A stretch of DNA of 64,000 nucleotides from JAXLRU01 sp046330935. Its GTDB lineage: Bacteria > Actinomycetota > Actinomycetes > Actinomycetales > Kineosporiaceae. Below are positions 1-8,420 of this stretch, in pieces. The stretch is taken from NCBI GenBank assembly GCA_046330935.1, contig JAXLRU010000002.1, forward strand, positions 62,001 to 126,000, in the 5' to 3' direction. Both the position numbers and the translations under genes were made by a program. Every line of letters starts with the position of its first letter. The stretch's first letter is position 1. The notes beneath the pieces are model-generated. The model searched no databases and was not told where the DNA came from. It saw nothing but the letters and a program-made list of their open reading frames with translations.

Positions 1-383
1 ACGCCGTCCACCGCGAAGGCGGGCGCCGCCTCGGCCGGTGCGCCGAGCGCGGTGTAACCCAGCACGACGGAGGCCCCTGAGGCGACGGCACCCGTCGCGA
101 CGCTCAGGCCCGCGTCCGTGGCCGTCCAGGAGCCCGTCCACCCCTGCATCGGCGCGGAACCGGGGGTGAACGTCAGCCGGGCGTCGCGCCAGGCCTGGCC
201 GGAGTTGGTGAGCGTGACCGCGGCGGTGTACCCGCCCGGCCAGGAGTTGGTCACGGCGTAGGACGCCGAACAGGACGGGACGGCGGGTGCGGCCTCGGCG
301 GCACCCGCCGCGCTCGACAGGACGGTGGCGGCGCCGAGCGCCAGGACGACGGCCGGGACCAGGGTCCGGCGGGACCTCTTCAC
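1..383 (-). CDS. Secreted protein with N-terminal CBM2-like module (partial, runs off window start)
   Basis: The reverse strand reads from a GTG at 383-381, behind a GAGGAG ribosome site, to the window edge without a stop. The first ~30 residues are a signal peptide: MKRSRR, a hydrophobic stretch, then an Ala-rich cleavage region. The mature part starts CSASYAVTNSWPGGYTAAV and continues LTNSGQAW...GWTGSW. The spaced Cys, aromatic residues and the NxWPGGYTA and LTNSG motifs are those of family 2 carbohydrate-binding modules, which bind cellulose or chitin. In known proteins such a module is usually joined to a glycosidase, lytic polysaccharide monooxygenase or esterase, but no catalytic domain is visible here. 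About 127 codons are present. It is divergent from the gene starting at 607. Confidence 0.75.
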   Translation of the reverse strand, partial: MKRSRRTLVPAVVLALGAATVLSSAAGAAEAAPAVPSCSASYAVTNSWPGGYTAAVTLTNSGQAWRDARLTFTPGSAPMQGWTGSWTATDAGLSVATGAVASGASVVLGYTALGAPAEAAPAFAVDG

Positions 384-559
384 GAACGTGCTCCTCAGGG
401 GGTCGTGGGCCGCACCCGTCCCGCACGAGGGGGTCGGGCGCGGGCGTGCCGCGGGGGTGACCGTGCGGCTCCCATCGCCCCCGGCACGAGGCCGGGCCCG
501 GCGGCCACGGCCGGGTGTCGCAGACCTTCGGGCATCCCGGCAACGATGTCAAGAGGTGA

Positions 560-571
560 CCCCACGTGGGG
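560..571. promoter_or_regulatory. Perfect 12-bp palindrome between divergent genes
   Basis: CCCCACGTGGGG is a perfect inverted repeat about 36 bp before the GTG start of the FUSC-type gene, in the 223-bp divergent gap with the CBM2 gene. Position and symmetry suit a dimeric repressor operator. The binding protein is unknown and chance occurrence in GC-rich DNA cannot be excluded. Confidence 0.35.
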
Positions 572-606
572 CGCCCCTCCACGGCCCGCGGGAGGACACT
601 GGTCGG

Positions 607-1716
607 GTGCCAGCCCCGCAGGCCCCCCCCGGCCAGGTCGTCCGATCCGCCCGCGACCGTGCCGGGCAGGGCCTCGGGCGGGTGCGCGCCCACGCCTGGT
701 CGATCGCGCAGTGCGCGGTGGGCAGCGCCCTGGCCTGGGAGGTCGCCCACCGCCTGCTCGGCCACCCGGCGCCGTTCTTCGCCGCCGTCGCCGCCATCGT
801 CGCGCTGGGCCTCAGCGCCGCCCAACGGATCCGGCGCGTCGGGGAGCTCGCGGTCGGCGTCGCGCTCGGGGTGGGCCTGGGCAGCCTGATCGTGCACGAG
901 ATCGGCCGCGGCGGGTGGCAGCTCGGCCTCGTCGTCGCGCTGGGCATGGGGATCGCGCAGGCCCTCGACGGCGGCAACGTCATCACCAACCAGGCCGCGC
1001 TGCAGGCCGTGTTCGTCGCCGTCCTGCCCGCTCCGCCCGGCGGCTTCGTGACCCGGTGGGAGGACGCGCTGGTCGGCGGGCTCGTCGCCCTCGCCGTCGC
1101 CGCCATCGCGCCGCCCGACCCGCGCCGGGCCGTGGCCCGGCGCGCCGCCGACCTCGTCGCGACCCTCGCCGACGTCGTGGACGTGGCCGCCCGCGCCGTC
1201 CGCGACGGCGACGCCACGACGTCCGAGGCCGCCCTCGACCTCGCCCGCAGCACCCAGCCCGACGTCGACGCCTGGCTCGCCGCCCTGCGCGCGGGCGAGG
1301 AGACGAGCCGGTTGTCGCCGCTGCGCCGCGCCAGCCGGCCCGACCTGGAGCGCTACCGCGCCGCCATGGAGGGCGTGGACCGGGCGATCCGCAACGTCCG
1401 GGTGGCCGTGCGGCGGATCGACGCCGAGCTGGACGCCGGGCGGGAGCTGCCCGCCGAGCTCGCCGACATCCTCGAGGACTTCGCCGCCGCGCTGAGGGCG
1501 CTGCGGCTGGAGCTGTCCGCCACCCCCGCCTCGGCGCTGGCCGACGGCACCAGCACCGCGGCCCTCATCGCCCTGTCCGCGCGGCTGGACCCCCACGCCC
1601 TGCACGCCGAGTCGCTGTCGGCGACCGTCGTCGTCGCGCAGATGCGCTCGGCGGTGATCGACCTGCTCACCGCCCAGGGCATGAGCGTCGAGCGCGCCCG
1701 CGGCCTCATGCCCTGA
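607..1716 (+). CDS. FUSC-family (aromatic acid exporter-like) membrane protein
   Basis: 369 residues from GTG 607, behind GGGAGG. The frame is open further upstream, but that part is Arg/Pro-rich and unlike a protein of this family. The first ~170 residues hold four to six hydrophobic segments (SIAQCAVGSALAWEVAHRLL, FFAAVAAIVALGL, GELAVGVALGVGLGSLIV, LGLVVALGMGIA, a final VGGLVALAVAAIA). The rest is a long Ala/Arg/Glu-rich helical cytoplasmic region. This is the pattern of FUSC/DUF939-type proteins, related to fusaric-acid resistance and aromatic-acid efflux proteins. Substrate is not predictable. It converges on the ABC exporter gene, 7 bp away. Confidence 0.7.
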   Translation: MPAPQAPPGQVVRSARDRAGQGLGRVRAHAWSIAQCAVGSALAWEVAHRLLGHPAPFFAAVAAIVALGLSAAQRIRRVGELAVGVALGVGLGSLIVHEIGRGGWQLGLVVALGMGIAQALDGGNVITNQAALQAVFVAVLPAPPGGFVTRWEDALVGGLVALAVAAIAPPDPRRAVARRAADLVATLADVVDVAARAVRDGDATTSEAALDLARSTQPDVDAWLAALRAGEETSRLSPLRRASRPDLERYRAAMEGVDRAIRNVRVAVRRIDAELDAGRELPAELADILEDFAAALRALRLELSATPASALADGTSTAALIALSARLDPHALHAESLSATVVVAQMRSAVIDLLTAQGMSVERARGLMP

Positions 1717-1727
1717 GCCGGGCTCAG
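1713..1727. terminator. Short hairpin spanning two convergent stop codons
   Basis: CTGAGC-CGG-GCTCAG is a perfect 6-bp stem with a 3-nt loop. It contains the stop codons of both the FUSC gene and the opposing ABC gene. It is short and has no T tract, so it may be a weak bidirectional terminator or coincidence. Confidence 0.25.
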
Positions 1728-3586
1728 CGCGCCTGCGCCGTCTCGTCGGCCGCCGTCGCCGCACCCTCGCCCGTCTGGATCGCCCACAGCTGGGCGTAGA
1801 GGCCCTCGGCCGCGACCAGCTCGTCGTGGGTGCCCGCCTCGGCGACCCGGCCGGCGTCCAGCACCCAGATCCGGTCGGCGTGCCGCACCGTCGAGAGGCG
1901 GTGGGCGACCACCAGCGCCGTCCGCGACGCCGTCACGAACCGCAGCGAGCGCTGGATCGCCGCCTCGGTCTCGTTGTCCACCGCCGACGTCGCCTCGTCG
2001 AGCACCAGCACCGCCGGGTCGCGCAGGATCGCCCGGGCCAGGGCGATCCGCTGCCGCTGCCCGCCCGACAGCGTCTGCCCGCGCTCGCCGACGATCGTGT
2101 CGTACCCCTGCGGCAGGGCGCGGACGAACGCGTCGGCCTCGGCCAGCCGCGCGGCCTCCTCCACCTGCTCACGCGTGGCCTCGGGGCGGCCGTAGGCGAT
2201 GTTGTCGGCGACGCTGCCGCGGAACAGGAAGACGTCCTGGCTCACGTAGCCGATCGCGCCGCGCAGCGACTCCCAGTCGAGCTCGCGGACGTCGCGCCCG
2301 TCGAGCAGCACCTGCCCCGCCCGGGCGTCGCTGAACCGCAGCACCAGGCGCAGCAGCGTCGACTTGCCCGCCCCGGTCGCCCCCACGACGGCGTGGGTCT
2401 GCCCGGCGGGCACGTGCAGGTCGACCCCGTGCAGCACGTCGGGCCCGTCGGCGTAGCCGGCGCGCACCCCGCGCAGTTCGATGCTGCCCCGCACCGGCCG
2501 CGGCAGGGCGGCCTCGCCGGGCAGGATCTGCACCCGCTCGTCGAGCAGCCCCAGCACGCGCCGGGTGGAGGCCATGGCCCGCTGGTACTGGTCGAGCACC
2601 TCGCCGATCTCGGTCATCGGCCACAGCAGCCGCTGGGTCATGAAGACCAGCACCGAGTACAGGCCGATCGCCAGGGTGCCGTCGAGGACCATCCAGCCGC
2701 CGAGCAGCAGCGTGCAGGTGAAGCCCGCGAGGATCGCCATCCGGATCAGCGGCACGAACGCCGACGACGAGCGGATGGCGATGCGGTTGGCGTCCCGGTA
2801 GGCGGTGCTCGCCTCGCGCACCCGCTGCAGCTCCCGCGCCTCCGCGGTGAAGGCCTTGATCGTCGCGAGCCCGCCGAGGTTGGCGGCGAGGATGCCTGAG
2901 AGATCCCCCACCGCGGAGCGGACTCGGGCGTAGAGCGGCTCGAGGCGGCGCTGGAACCACAGCGAGCCGAGCACGATCACGGGGATCGGGCCGAACGCCA
3001 CGATCAGCAGCAGCGTGCTGGAGGCCGCGAACACCGCCCCGACCAGGACGACGTTGAGCGCCGTCCGCAGGATCTTCTCGGCGCCCGAGTCGAGGAACCG
3101 TTCCAGCTGGTTGATGTCGTCGTTCAGCACCGACAGGGTGCCGCCCGAGGTCCGCTGCGCGTGCCAGTCGAGGTCGAGGTGCTGGACCCGGTCGTAGACC
3201 TCCAGGCGCAGGTCGTGCTCCACCGCCTGGGCCAGGTTGCGCCACAGGATCGCGTACCCGTACTGGCTGGCCGACTCGACGATCCACACGACGGCGTTGA
3301 TCACCGTCAGCCAGATCAGCTGGTGGGAGCGGGACTCGACGCCGAGCACGTTGCCCACGAACGAGTCCTTGCCGCTGACCACGACGTCGACCGCCGCGCC
3401 GATCAGCAGCTCGGGCATGACGTCGGCGACCTTGTTGACCACCGTCAGCGTCGTCGCCAGGAGCAGGCGGCCGCGGTAGCGGCGGTAGTGCCGCCACAGT
3501 CGCAGCAACGGGTGGCGGTCGTCGGCTCGGGCGGGTGTGGGCGTCGTCACCCGGCCATCCTCGCCGACGACGGTGACGCCGCTCAC
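1724..3586 (-). CDS. ABC transporter, fused permease and ATPase (exporter type)
   Basis: 620 residues. The N-terminal ~330 residues form an ABC type-1 transmembrane domain with six hydrophobic segments and the conserved coupling region. The ATPase domain follows (about 365-600): Walker A GATGAGKST, signature LSGGQRQRIALARA, Walker B VLVLDEATSAVD, and switch His in VVAHRLSTV. One chain carries one TMD and one NBD, so it should act as a homodimer exporting a lipid, drug or peptide. Substrate is unknown. A GTG about 12 codons in (VTTPTPARADD) is a possible alternative start. It precedes the LigD-polymerase gene's stop by 20 bp but is transcribed after it on the same strand, so read-through is possible. 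Confidence 0.9.
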   Translation of the reverse strand: MSGVTVVGEDGRVTTPTPARADDRHPLLRLWRHYRRYRGRLLLATTLTVVNKVADVMPELLIGAAVDVVVSGKDSFVGNVLGVESRSHQLIWLTVINAVVWIVESASQYGYAILWRNLAQAVEHDLRLEVYDRVQHLDLDWHAQRTSGGTLSVLNDDINQLERFLDSGAEKILRTALNVVLVGAVFAASSTLLLIVAFGPIPVIVLGSLWFQRRLEPLYARVRSAVGDLSGILAANLGGLATIKAFTAEARELQRVREASTAYRDANRIAIRSSSAFVPLIRMAILAGFTCTLLLGGWMVLDGTLAIGLYSVLVFMTQRLLWPMTEIGEVLDQYQRAMASTRRVLGLLDERVQILPGEAALPRPVRGSIELRGVRAGYADGPDVLHGVDLHVPAGQTHAVVGATGAGKSTLLRLVLRFSDARAGQVLLDGRDVRELDWESLRGAIGYVSQDVFLFRGSVADNIAYGRPEATREQVEEAARLAEADAFVRALPQGYDTIVGERGQTLSGGQRQRIALARAILRDPAVLVLDEATSAVDNETEAAIQRSLRFVTASRTALVVAHRLSTVRHADRIWVLDAGRVAEAGTHDELVAAEGLYAQLWAIQTGEGAATAADETAQAR

Positions 3587-3605
3587 CGGGGTTTTCGGCG
3601 GGCCC

Positions 3606-4541
3606 TCAGTCGACGACGGGGACGGCCGGCCCGGCCTCGAGCATCCCCGCGGCGGGGTCGCCGTCGGCCGCGCGGTCCAGCGCCTCGTGCCACTCGACCT
3701 GCTCCAGGGCGCCGTCCTCGACCTCGTCCCACGTGCGGGGGCAGGCGACCGTCGGCAGGTCGCGCCCGCGCAGCGACCACGGACACACGGTGGTCTTGGC
3801 GGGGTGGTTCTGCGACCAGTCGAGCAGCACCTTGCCCGGGCGCAGCGACTTGGCCATCCGCCACACGACGAGGGCCGGCATGCGCGCGCTGAGCCGCTGC
3901 GCGAGCGCCTTCACGTACGCCTCGACGACCTCCGCCTCCTGGTCGCCCGCAACCGGCGCGTACAGCTGCATGCCCTTGCTGCCGCTGGTGACGGGGACCG
4001 CCTCGAGGCCGTCGGCCGCCAGCTCCTCGCGCACGGCGAGGGCCACCTCGCAGCACTCGTCGAGGCCCGCTCCCGGGCCGGGGTCGAGGTCGACGACGAG
4101 GCGGTCGGGCAGGGTGCGCACCTGCTCGGGCGGCGGCGGGTCCTCGGGCAGGGACCACTGGGGCACGTGCAGCTCCAGGGCTGCGAGGTTCACCGCCCAG
4201 ACCAGGGCGGGCAGGCCGTCGACCAGCGGGAACGTCAAGGTCTCGCGCCCCCGCGTGCTGCCGGGGGTGGGCACGGTGACCGTTCGCAGCCACGACGGTG
4301 AACCCTGCGGAATGTTCTTCTCGAAGAACGGTTGCGAGGCCACACCATCGGGCCAGCGCTTGCGTGTGACCGCCCGTGCGGCGAGGTGGGGCAGCAGGAC
4401 GGGCGCAGCCGCGGTGACGTAGCTGAGCACCTCGGCCTTCGTCGTGCCCGTGGCGGGGTAGAGCACCTTCTCGAGGTTGCGCAGCGGCAGCCGCCGCCCC
4501 TCCACGTCCACCACGGTCGTCGTCCCGGCCATGGGCCCCAC
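3606..4541 (-). CDS. Stand-alone LigD-type polymerase/primase domain (NHEJ)
   Basis: 311 residues matching the whole PolDom of LigD (archaeo-eukaryotic primase fold), which adds or fills nucleotides at Ku-bound broken ends. Visible metal ligands are the DLDPG motif (Asp151, Asp153) and a third acid in LLDWSQN (Asp241). SGSKGMQLY (185-193) is the nucleotide-binding loop with its usual Lys, and NLAALELH precedes it. No ligase or phosphoesterase domain is attached. The ligase partner lies 18 kb away at 22210-23151 beside Ku. Translation may start at MAGTTT, three codons in. An inverted repeat just upstream could be its operator. Confidence 0.88.
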   Translation of the reverse strand: MGPMAGTTTVVDVEGRRLPLRNLEKVLYPATGTTKAEVLSYVTAAAPVLLPHLAARAVTRKRWPDGVASQPFFEKNIPQGSPSWLRTVTVPTPGSTRGRETLTFPLVDGLPALVWAVNLAALELHVPQWSLPEDPPPPEQVRTLPDRLVVDLDPGPGAGLDECCEVALAVREELAADGLEAVPVTSGSKGMQLYAPVAGDQEAEVVEAYVKALAQRLSARMPALVVWRMAKSLRPGKVLLDWSQNHPAKTTVCPWSLRGRDLPTVACPRTWDEVEDGALEQVEWHEALDRAADGDPAAGMLEAGPAVPVVD

Positions 4542-4544
4542 CCT

Positions 4545-4567
4545 GGCGTCCGCATGATGCGGACGCC
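4545..4567. promoter_or_regulatory. Inverted repeat in the leader of the LigD-polymerase gene
   Basis: GGCGTCCGC-ATGAT-GCGGACGCC is a perfect 9-bp stem with a 5-nt loop, ending 4 bp before the LigD-polymerase start. It could be a repressor site or a leader hairpin affecting translation. Confidence 0.35.
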
Positions 4568-4576
4568 AGTACGGAC

Positions 4577-4610
4577 AGGCCGGGTGCGTTCCGAGGAACG
4601 CACCCGGCCT
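4577..4610 (-). terminator. Rho-independent-like terminator at the end of the secreted-protein array
   Basis: A perfect 16-bp stem (AGGCCGGGTGCGTTCC paired with GGAACGCACCCGGCCT) with a 2-nt centre. It lies downstream of the nine-gene array and its small remnant, before the LigD-polymerase gene on the same strand. The T tract is absent, as is common in high-GC actinobacteria. Confidence 0.7.
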
Positions 4611-4656
4611 CGTCGGCGAGCAGCTCAGGAGGCGGGCGTCGATGCGGGGACGACGG

Positions 4657-4770
4657 TCACGGGGGCCACGGTGATCCGCCCGTCCCCGTGCCCGCGACCA
4701 TGGCGGCGAGCACCGCCGCCGAGGCCAGCGCGCACCGTCCGCGGGAGAGGGCGCTCCTTCTTCGAGTCAT
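4657..4770 (-). pseudogene. Orphan signal-peptide ORF (37 codons), probable remnant of an array gene
   Basis: ATG at 4770 opens MTRRRSALSRGRCALASAA, then VLAAMVAGTGTGG, a good Sec signal peptide, but it stops at 4657 after only SPWPP. A one-base shift near the GGCGGATCACC stretch gives ITVAPVTVVPASTPAS ending at a TGA at 4625-4627. That tail resembles the VTAPVTVLP segment of the array proteins. It sits 26 bp after the stop of the last array gene on the same strand. It is best read as a decayed or internally deleted paralogue. A genuine small secreted peptide is the alternative. Confidence 0.4.
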
Positions 4771-4796
4771 GTCGTCCCCCGTCACTGCCGGGCCCC

Positions 4797-6797
4797 TCAC
4801 CAGGTCCCCGCGATCGACACCTCGGTCGTCCCGCCCGCGGTCAGGTTGACGGCCAAGGAGTTCTTGTCCGGGCCGGAGACGGCCCGGTACCACCAGTGAC
4901 GTGTCTGCTTCGTCGCCGGGTCGTAGGCCTCGACCCGCACCCGGGTGGGTGCCGCGGGCAGGCCGCGGAGCACCACGGGGACGGGCGTCGCGGTCACCGA
5001 CGACGGCGACAGCAGGCCCGGGTACCCGAGCGGGGCGCCGCTGAGCGAGAGGGCGGTCACCTTCACGACCGTCACGGTCTCGGGAAGGCCGGTGAGGGCG
5101 ACGTTCACGCGCAGCGACGCGGGCGGCGACACCACGAGGTCGGCCGTGGCCGTCCCGTCGGCCCTCACCGTCACGGGGGTCGCCTTCGCGGGGTCCGTCG
5201 CGGAGCCGTACCAGGTCAGCGCCCACTCCCCGCTCTGGCCGGAGGCCTCGACGACGAACGGCGACGGCGCCAGGCCCTGGAAGCGGTAGCTGCCGTCGGC
5301 CGCTGTGTACGCCCGAGTCACCTCAGGGCCCGGCTGGTGAGCGCGCGGGTTGTACGCGCGCAGCACCACGGCCACGTTCGGCGCCGGGGCGCCGTCGGCG
5401 GTGCGGACGTGACCCGCGAGGCCGCCGGTGCGCGGCAGCACCGTGACCGGAGCAGTGACCTGCCGCCCGACCGCGAGCGTCACCCGCGCGGCCTTCGCGG
5501 GGCTCGGCTGGGAGGGCGCGTACACCGGCCCGGTCTGGAGCGCGTAGATCGGCATGGCCAGCCGCTTCTGCGCCGTGATCGGCTCCGACAGCTCCCCCAT
5601 GAACCACCAGCCGTCGGTGTCGGTGCACCGCCACAGCATCTCGACGGCCCGCGAGTCCGGGTAGTAGCTCCACGGGCAGGCACCGGCCACCGGGAGCCCC
5701 GCCTCGTCGACCACGCGGCCCCTCAGGGCGTACGCCTGCGCCATGTCGACATCGGTGGTGATCCGCTGGCCCGGGCTCCCGCTGTAGAGGTGCTCGACGC
5801 GTGCGTGGACGCCGGTGGGATCGATGATCGTGACCGCCGGCGGCGGCCCCCACCCGTCACCGACGGCGAGCACCACGCGGTACCGGCCCTGCGCGTCCGT
5901 GCGCGTGGTGGGCGCCTGGTACGGGCAGCCTGACGGGTCGGCCCAGACGTGGTTGAGGTCGACGTCGTCCAGGCGCGGGGCTCGCCAGGCGTTGACGCAC
6001 GCATTGGCGATGGGCTTGTGGGTGACGGCGTCCCGGACCTGGCCGCTCACCACGAACCGGTCCAGGTCCTCCAGGGCCACGAGCGTGTAGCTCCCGGCGT
6101 CCGTGACGGCGCCTGCCGGAGCGTCCACCCAGGGGGGCGGACCGAATCCCGCAGGGGTGAGTCCGCTGACCCCCGGCAGGTACTGGAGGTAGCCGTGGGC
6201 GGAGACGCCCAGGTAGGCGCGCCCCGGGTACACGGTGGCCGACCAGGCCCCGTCGTGGACGTCCGCGATGTACAGGGCGTGCATGTCGTTGTCCGTGAGG
6301 ACGACCTTCCCTGTCGCCAGGGGCGTCACCCCGTCGGTGTCGAGCACCCTGCCGGTCACCGTGGCCGCGCGGGCCAGGACGACCGACCGGGACGAGCCCT
6401 GGTACACCGAGGCCAGCCACGCATAGGCCGTGCCGCGCTCAGGGGTCATCTCGTCCCACGTCTGCGCCCAGGGCCCGTCGGCGCGAACCCTCAGCAGCGG
6501 TTCGCCCGAGGAAGGGAAGCGCCCGCTCGTGAAGTCGGCCGCTCGGAACTCCACCGTCGTCGTCCCGGCCTGCGCGCAGGCCGTCCCGAGGACGGTCTGG
6601 GTGTCGCGGCCCACCTCGACGACGTCGGCGCACACGCCGGTGGGGACGACGCCCTCCGTGGTCGTGGCGGTGACCCGCAGGAGCACCTCGTCGTCGTCGG
6701 CGGCCAGCGCCGGTCCGGCGCCCGCCACCATCAGCAGGGCACCGGCTGCCAACGCCGCCGCCCCCGTCCGTGCCCGCGGTCCTCCGCGCTGTCGCAT
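4797..6797 (-). CDS. Secreted multi-module carboxypeptidase-regulatory-like protein (array member 1, long form)
   Basis: 666 residues from ATG 6797. GGGGAG lies 6 nt upstream, so this is preferred over the ATG two codons earlier. A signal peptide (~1-33, ending AGAGPALAA) is followed by about six beta-rich modules, four with the CarboxypepD_reg-like signature: TVTGRVLDTDG, VVSGQVRDAVTHKPIANAC, ALRGRVVDEAGLPVAGAC, LAGHVRTADGAPAPNV. Cys come in pairs shared by the family: GVC...TAC, ANAC...SGCPY and GACPW...RCTDTDGWW. The C-terminus carries RHWWYR and ends in Trp. It has no sortase motif or membrane anchor. It is last in a nine-gene tandem array. Function is unknown. Such folds often mediate adhesion or form stalks, which here is inference. 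Confidence 0.75.
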   Translation of the reverse strand: MRQRGGPRARTGAAALAAGALLMVAGAGPALAADDDEVLLRVTATTTEGVVPTGVCADVVEVGRDTQTVLGTACAQAGTTTVEFRAADFTSGRFPSSGEPLLRVRADGPWAQTWDEMTPERGTAYAWLASVYQGSSRSVVLARAATVTGRVLDTDGVTPLATGKVVLTDNDMHALYIADVHDGAWSATVYPGRAYLGVSAHGYLQYLPGVSGLTPAGFGPPPWVDAPAGAVTDAGSYTLVALEDLDRFVVSGQVRDAVTHKPIANACVNAWRAPRLDDVDLNHVWADPSGCPYQAPTTRTDAQGRYRVVLAVGDGWGPPPAVTIIDPTGVHARVEHLYSGSPGQRITTDVDMAQAYALRGRVVDEAGLPVAGACPWSYYPDSRAVEMLWRCTDTDGWWFMGELSEPITAQKRLAMPIYALQTGPVYAPSQPSPAKAARVTLAVGRQVTAPVTVLPRTGGLAGHVRTADGAPAPNVAVVLRAYNPRAHQPGPEVTRAYTAADGSYRFQGLAPSPFVVEASGQSGEWALTWYGSATDPAKATPVTVRADGTATADLVVSPPASLRVNVALTGLPETVTVVKVTALSLSGAPLGYPGLLSPSSVTATPVPVVLRGLPAAPTRVRVEAYDPATKQTRHWWYRAVSGPDKNSLAVNLTAGGTTEVSIAGTW

Positions 6798-6863
6798 GAC
6801 CATCTCCCCGTTCCCCTCGTCGTCCGCCTGCCGCCTCGTCGGCGACCCCGTGCGGTCAGACCC

Positions 6864-8339
6864 TTATCGCCGCACCGCCGCAAACGTTTCCTGCGCGGGC
6901 GATTCGTCGCCCACCGTGACCGTGGTGAGGGGTGCGGTCACGGAGCGTCCCGGGATCAGCGCCACCTTCTTGGCCTGCTTCAGTGACGTCACCCCGGGCA
7001 CGTACACCCACGGCGCGGCGACGCCGTCCAGCGGCGCCAGCGTCACGCGCACCTTGCGCAGCGCCTGCGCCTCGGGCGACACGTCGCCCACGAGCCACCA
7101 GCCGTCGGCGTCGGAGCACTTCTTCAGCCCGTAGGGCGGGAAGGCGTCGGTGACCAGGCCGGGGCACATGCCGGCGACCGGCCGGCCCGCGGTGTCGACG
7201 ACGCGCCCGCGCACGGCCGCGGTCGGCGTGAGGTCGAGGTTGAACGACACCAGTGCGCCGGGGTTGGGCAGCGGGAGGAACGCGTCCCCCCAGCCCCAGC
7301 CCGCGGACTTCTCGCGATGGCGGCCGGTCGGGTCGATCACGGTCAGGGCGGGACCGCCGTAGCCGAACGCGTCCTCGTAGGCGGGCAGGGTGACCCGGAA
7401 GCGTCCCTGCGGCGAGGTGCGCACCGCCGGGTAGTCGTCGGTGGCGTCGGGGCAGCCCGCCCCGTCCCAGTCCTCGCCTCCCGCGACGTCGCCGTCCTCG
7501 CGGTAGAAGTAGTAGGGGTAGACGCACAGGCCCGCGAGCGGCCTGTCCGTCGCCTTGTCGCGCACGACCCCGGTCACCGTGAAGACGCCCCTCGCCTCGG
7601 GGGGCAGGAACGCGAAGCTCGTGGGCACGGTGGCGCCGGGCGCGACGCGGATGCCCGGGGACGCCGGTGCGGGGCCGTCCGTGGGGACGCCGTCGATCTG
7701 GTCGTGGCGCAGGTCGCGGTAGCGCAGCAGCCAGAACCCCGGGAACACCTTCATCGTCCAGCGGCCGTCGACGACCGTGGCGGCGAACCACTGCTGCTGC
7801 GGGCGGTGCCGGTCGACGGCGAGCGCCGCGCCCGAGGCGACGAGCGGGCCGGTCTCGCTCTCGCGCAGCGTGCCGGTGAGGTGCCCGGCGGGAGGCAGCA
7901 CGACGGCGACGGTGGCCGCGCCGGTCTCGGGGACCGACAGCTCGCGCGGCCCGGCCCAGTCCTGGTACCAGCGCACCGGGTCCTGCCCGAACCAGGTGTC
8001 GGCGTACGGCTCGTCGGCGCGCACGAGCAGCCAGATGTTCGGGTTGTCGCCGATGCCCGCGAGGTCGGACCGGTCGAAGGAGACCTGCGGCGCACCTGCC
8101 GCGGCGCATTTCTGGGCCCGCGGCACGTCGGAGAGGTCGGTGGGGTCGTCGTAGGCGTAGACCAGCGCGCAGACACCCGTGGGCGTGCCGCCGTCGGTCG
8201 TCGACACGTTCACCCGCAGCGCGACGTCGTCGCCTCCCGTCGCCGCCTGCGCGGTACCCGTCGAGGTCGCCCCGAGGGCCGCCACCACTGCCCCAGCCAG
8301 CAGCGCGCCCAGGGCACGCGCCCGCATCCGTGCGCCCAT
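6864..8339 (-). CDS. Secreted carboxypeptidase-regulatory-like protein (array member 2, short form)
   Basis: 491 residues from ATG 8339 (MGARMRARALG), 8 nt after GGAGG. The frame continues far upstream into the previous gene, but that part is not coding-like. The signal peptide ends near TGTAQAA. The modules match the first four of the long forms, with the same Cys pairs (GVC; GLCVYP...AGCPDATD; GMCPG...KCSDADGWW). It stops at the block KKVALIPGRSVTAPLTTV, exactly where long paralogues enter their fifth module, and has a short unrelated tail. It therefore lacks the last two modules and the WWYR/Trp end. It lies 66 bp upstream of array member 1. Confidence 0.72.
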   Translation of the reverse strand: MGARMRARALGALLAGAVVAALGATSTGTAQAATGGDDVALRVNVSTTDGGTPTGVCALVYAYDDPTDLSDVPRAQKCAAAGAPQVSFDRSDLAGIGDNPNIWLLVRADEPYADTWFGQDPVRWYQDWAGPRELSVPETGAATVAVVLPPAGHLTGTLRESETGPLVASGAALAVDRHRPQQQWFAATVVDGRWTMKVFPGFWLLRYRDLRHDQIDGVPTDGPAPASPGIRVAPGATVPTSFAFLPPEARGVFTVTGVVRDKATDRPLAGLCVYPYYFYREDGDVAGGEDWDGAGCPDATDDYPAVRTSPQGRFRVTLPAYEDAFGYGGPALTVIDPTGRHREKSAGWGWGDAFLPLPNPGALVSFNLDLTPTAAVRGRVVDTAGRPVAGMCPGLVTDAFPPYGLKKCSDADGWWLVGDVSPEAQALRKVRVTLAPLDGVAAPWVYVPGVTSLKQAKKVALIPGRSVTAPLTTVTVGDESPAQETFAAVRR

Positions 8340-8372
8340 CCGGGCCGCCTCCCGCGTCGTCGTCACGCTGCT

Positions 8373-8420
8373 GCTCATCAGGCCGCTCATCCGGCCGCTC
8401 ATCCGGCCGCTCACCAGGCC
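8373..8420. repeat. Four tandem 12-bp units between array members 3 and 2
   Basis: Units GCTCATCAGGCC, GCTCATCCGGCC (twice) and GCTCACCAGGCC follow head to tail. The last overlaps the final codons and stop of array member 3, so the repeat looks copied from that gene's 3' end. On the coding strand it makes a run of ATGAGC/GTGAGC upstream of array member 2. Slippage could change spacing or start choice. Confidence 0.6.
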
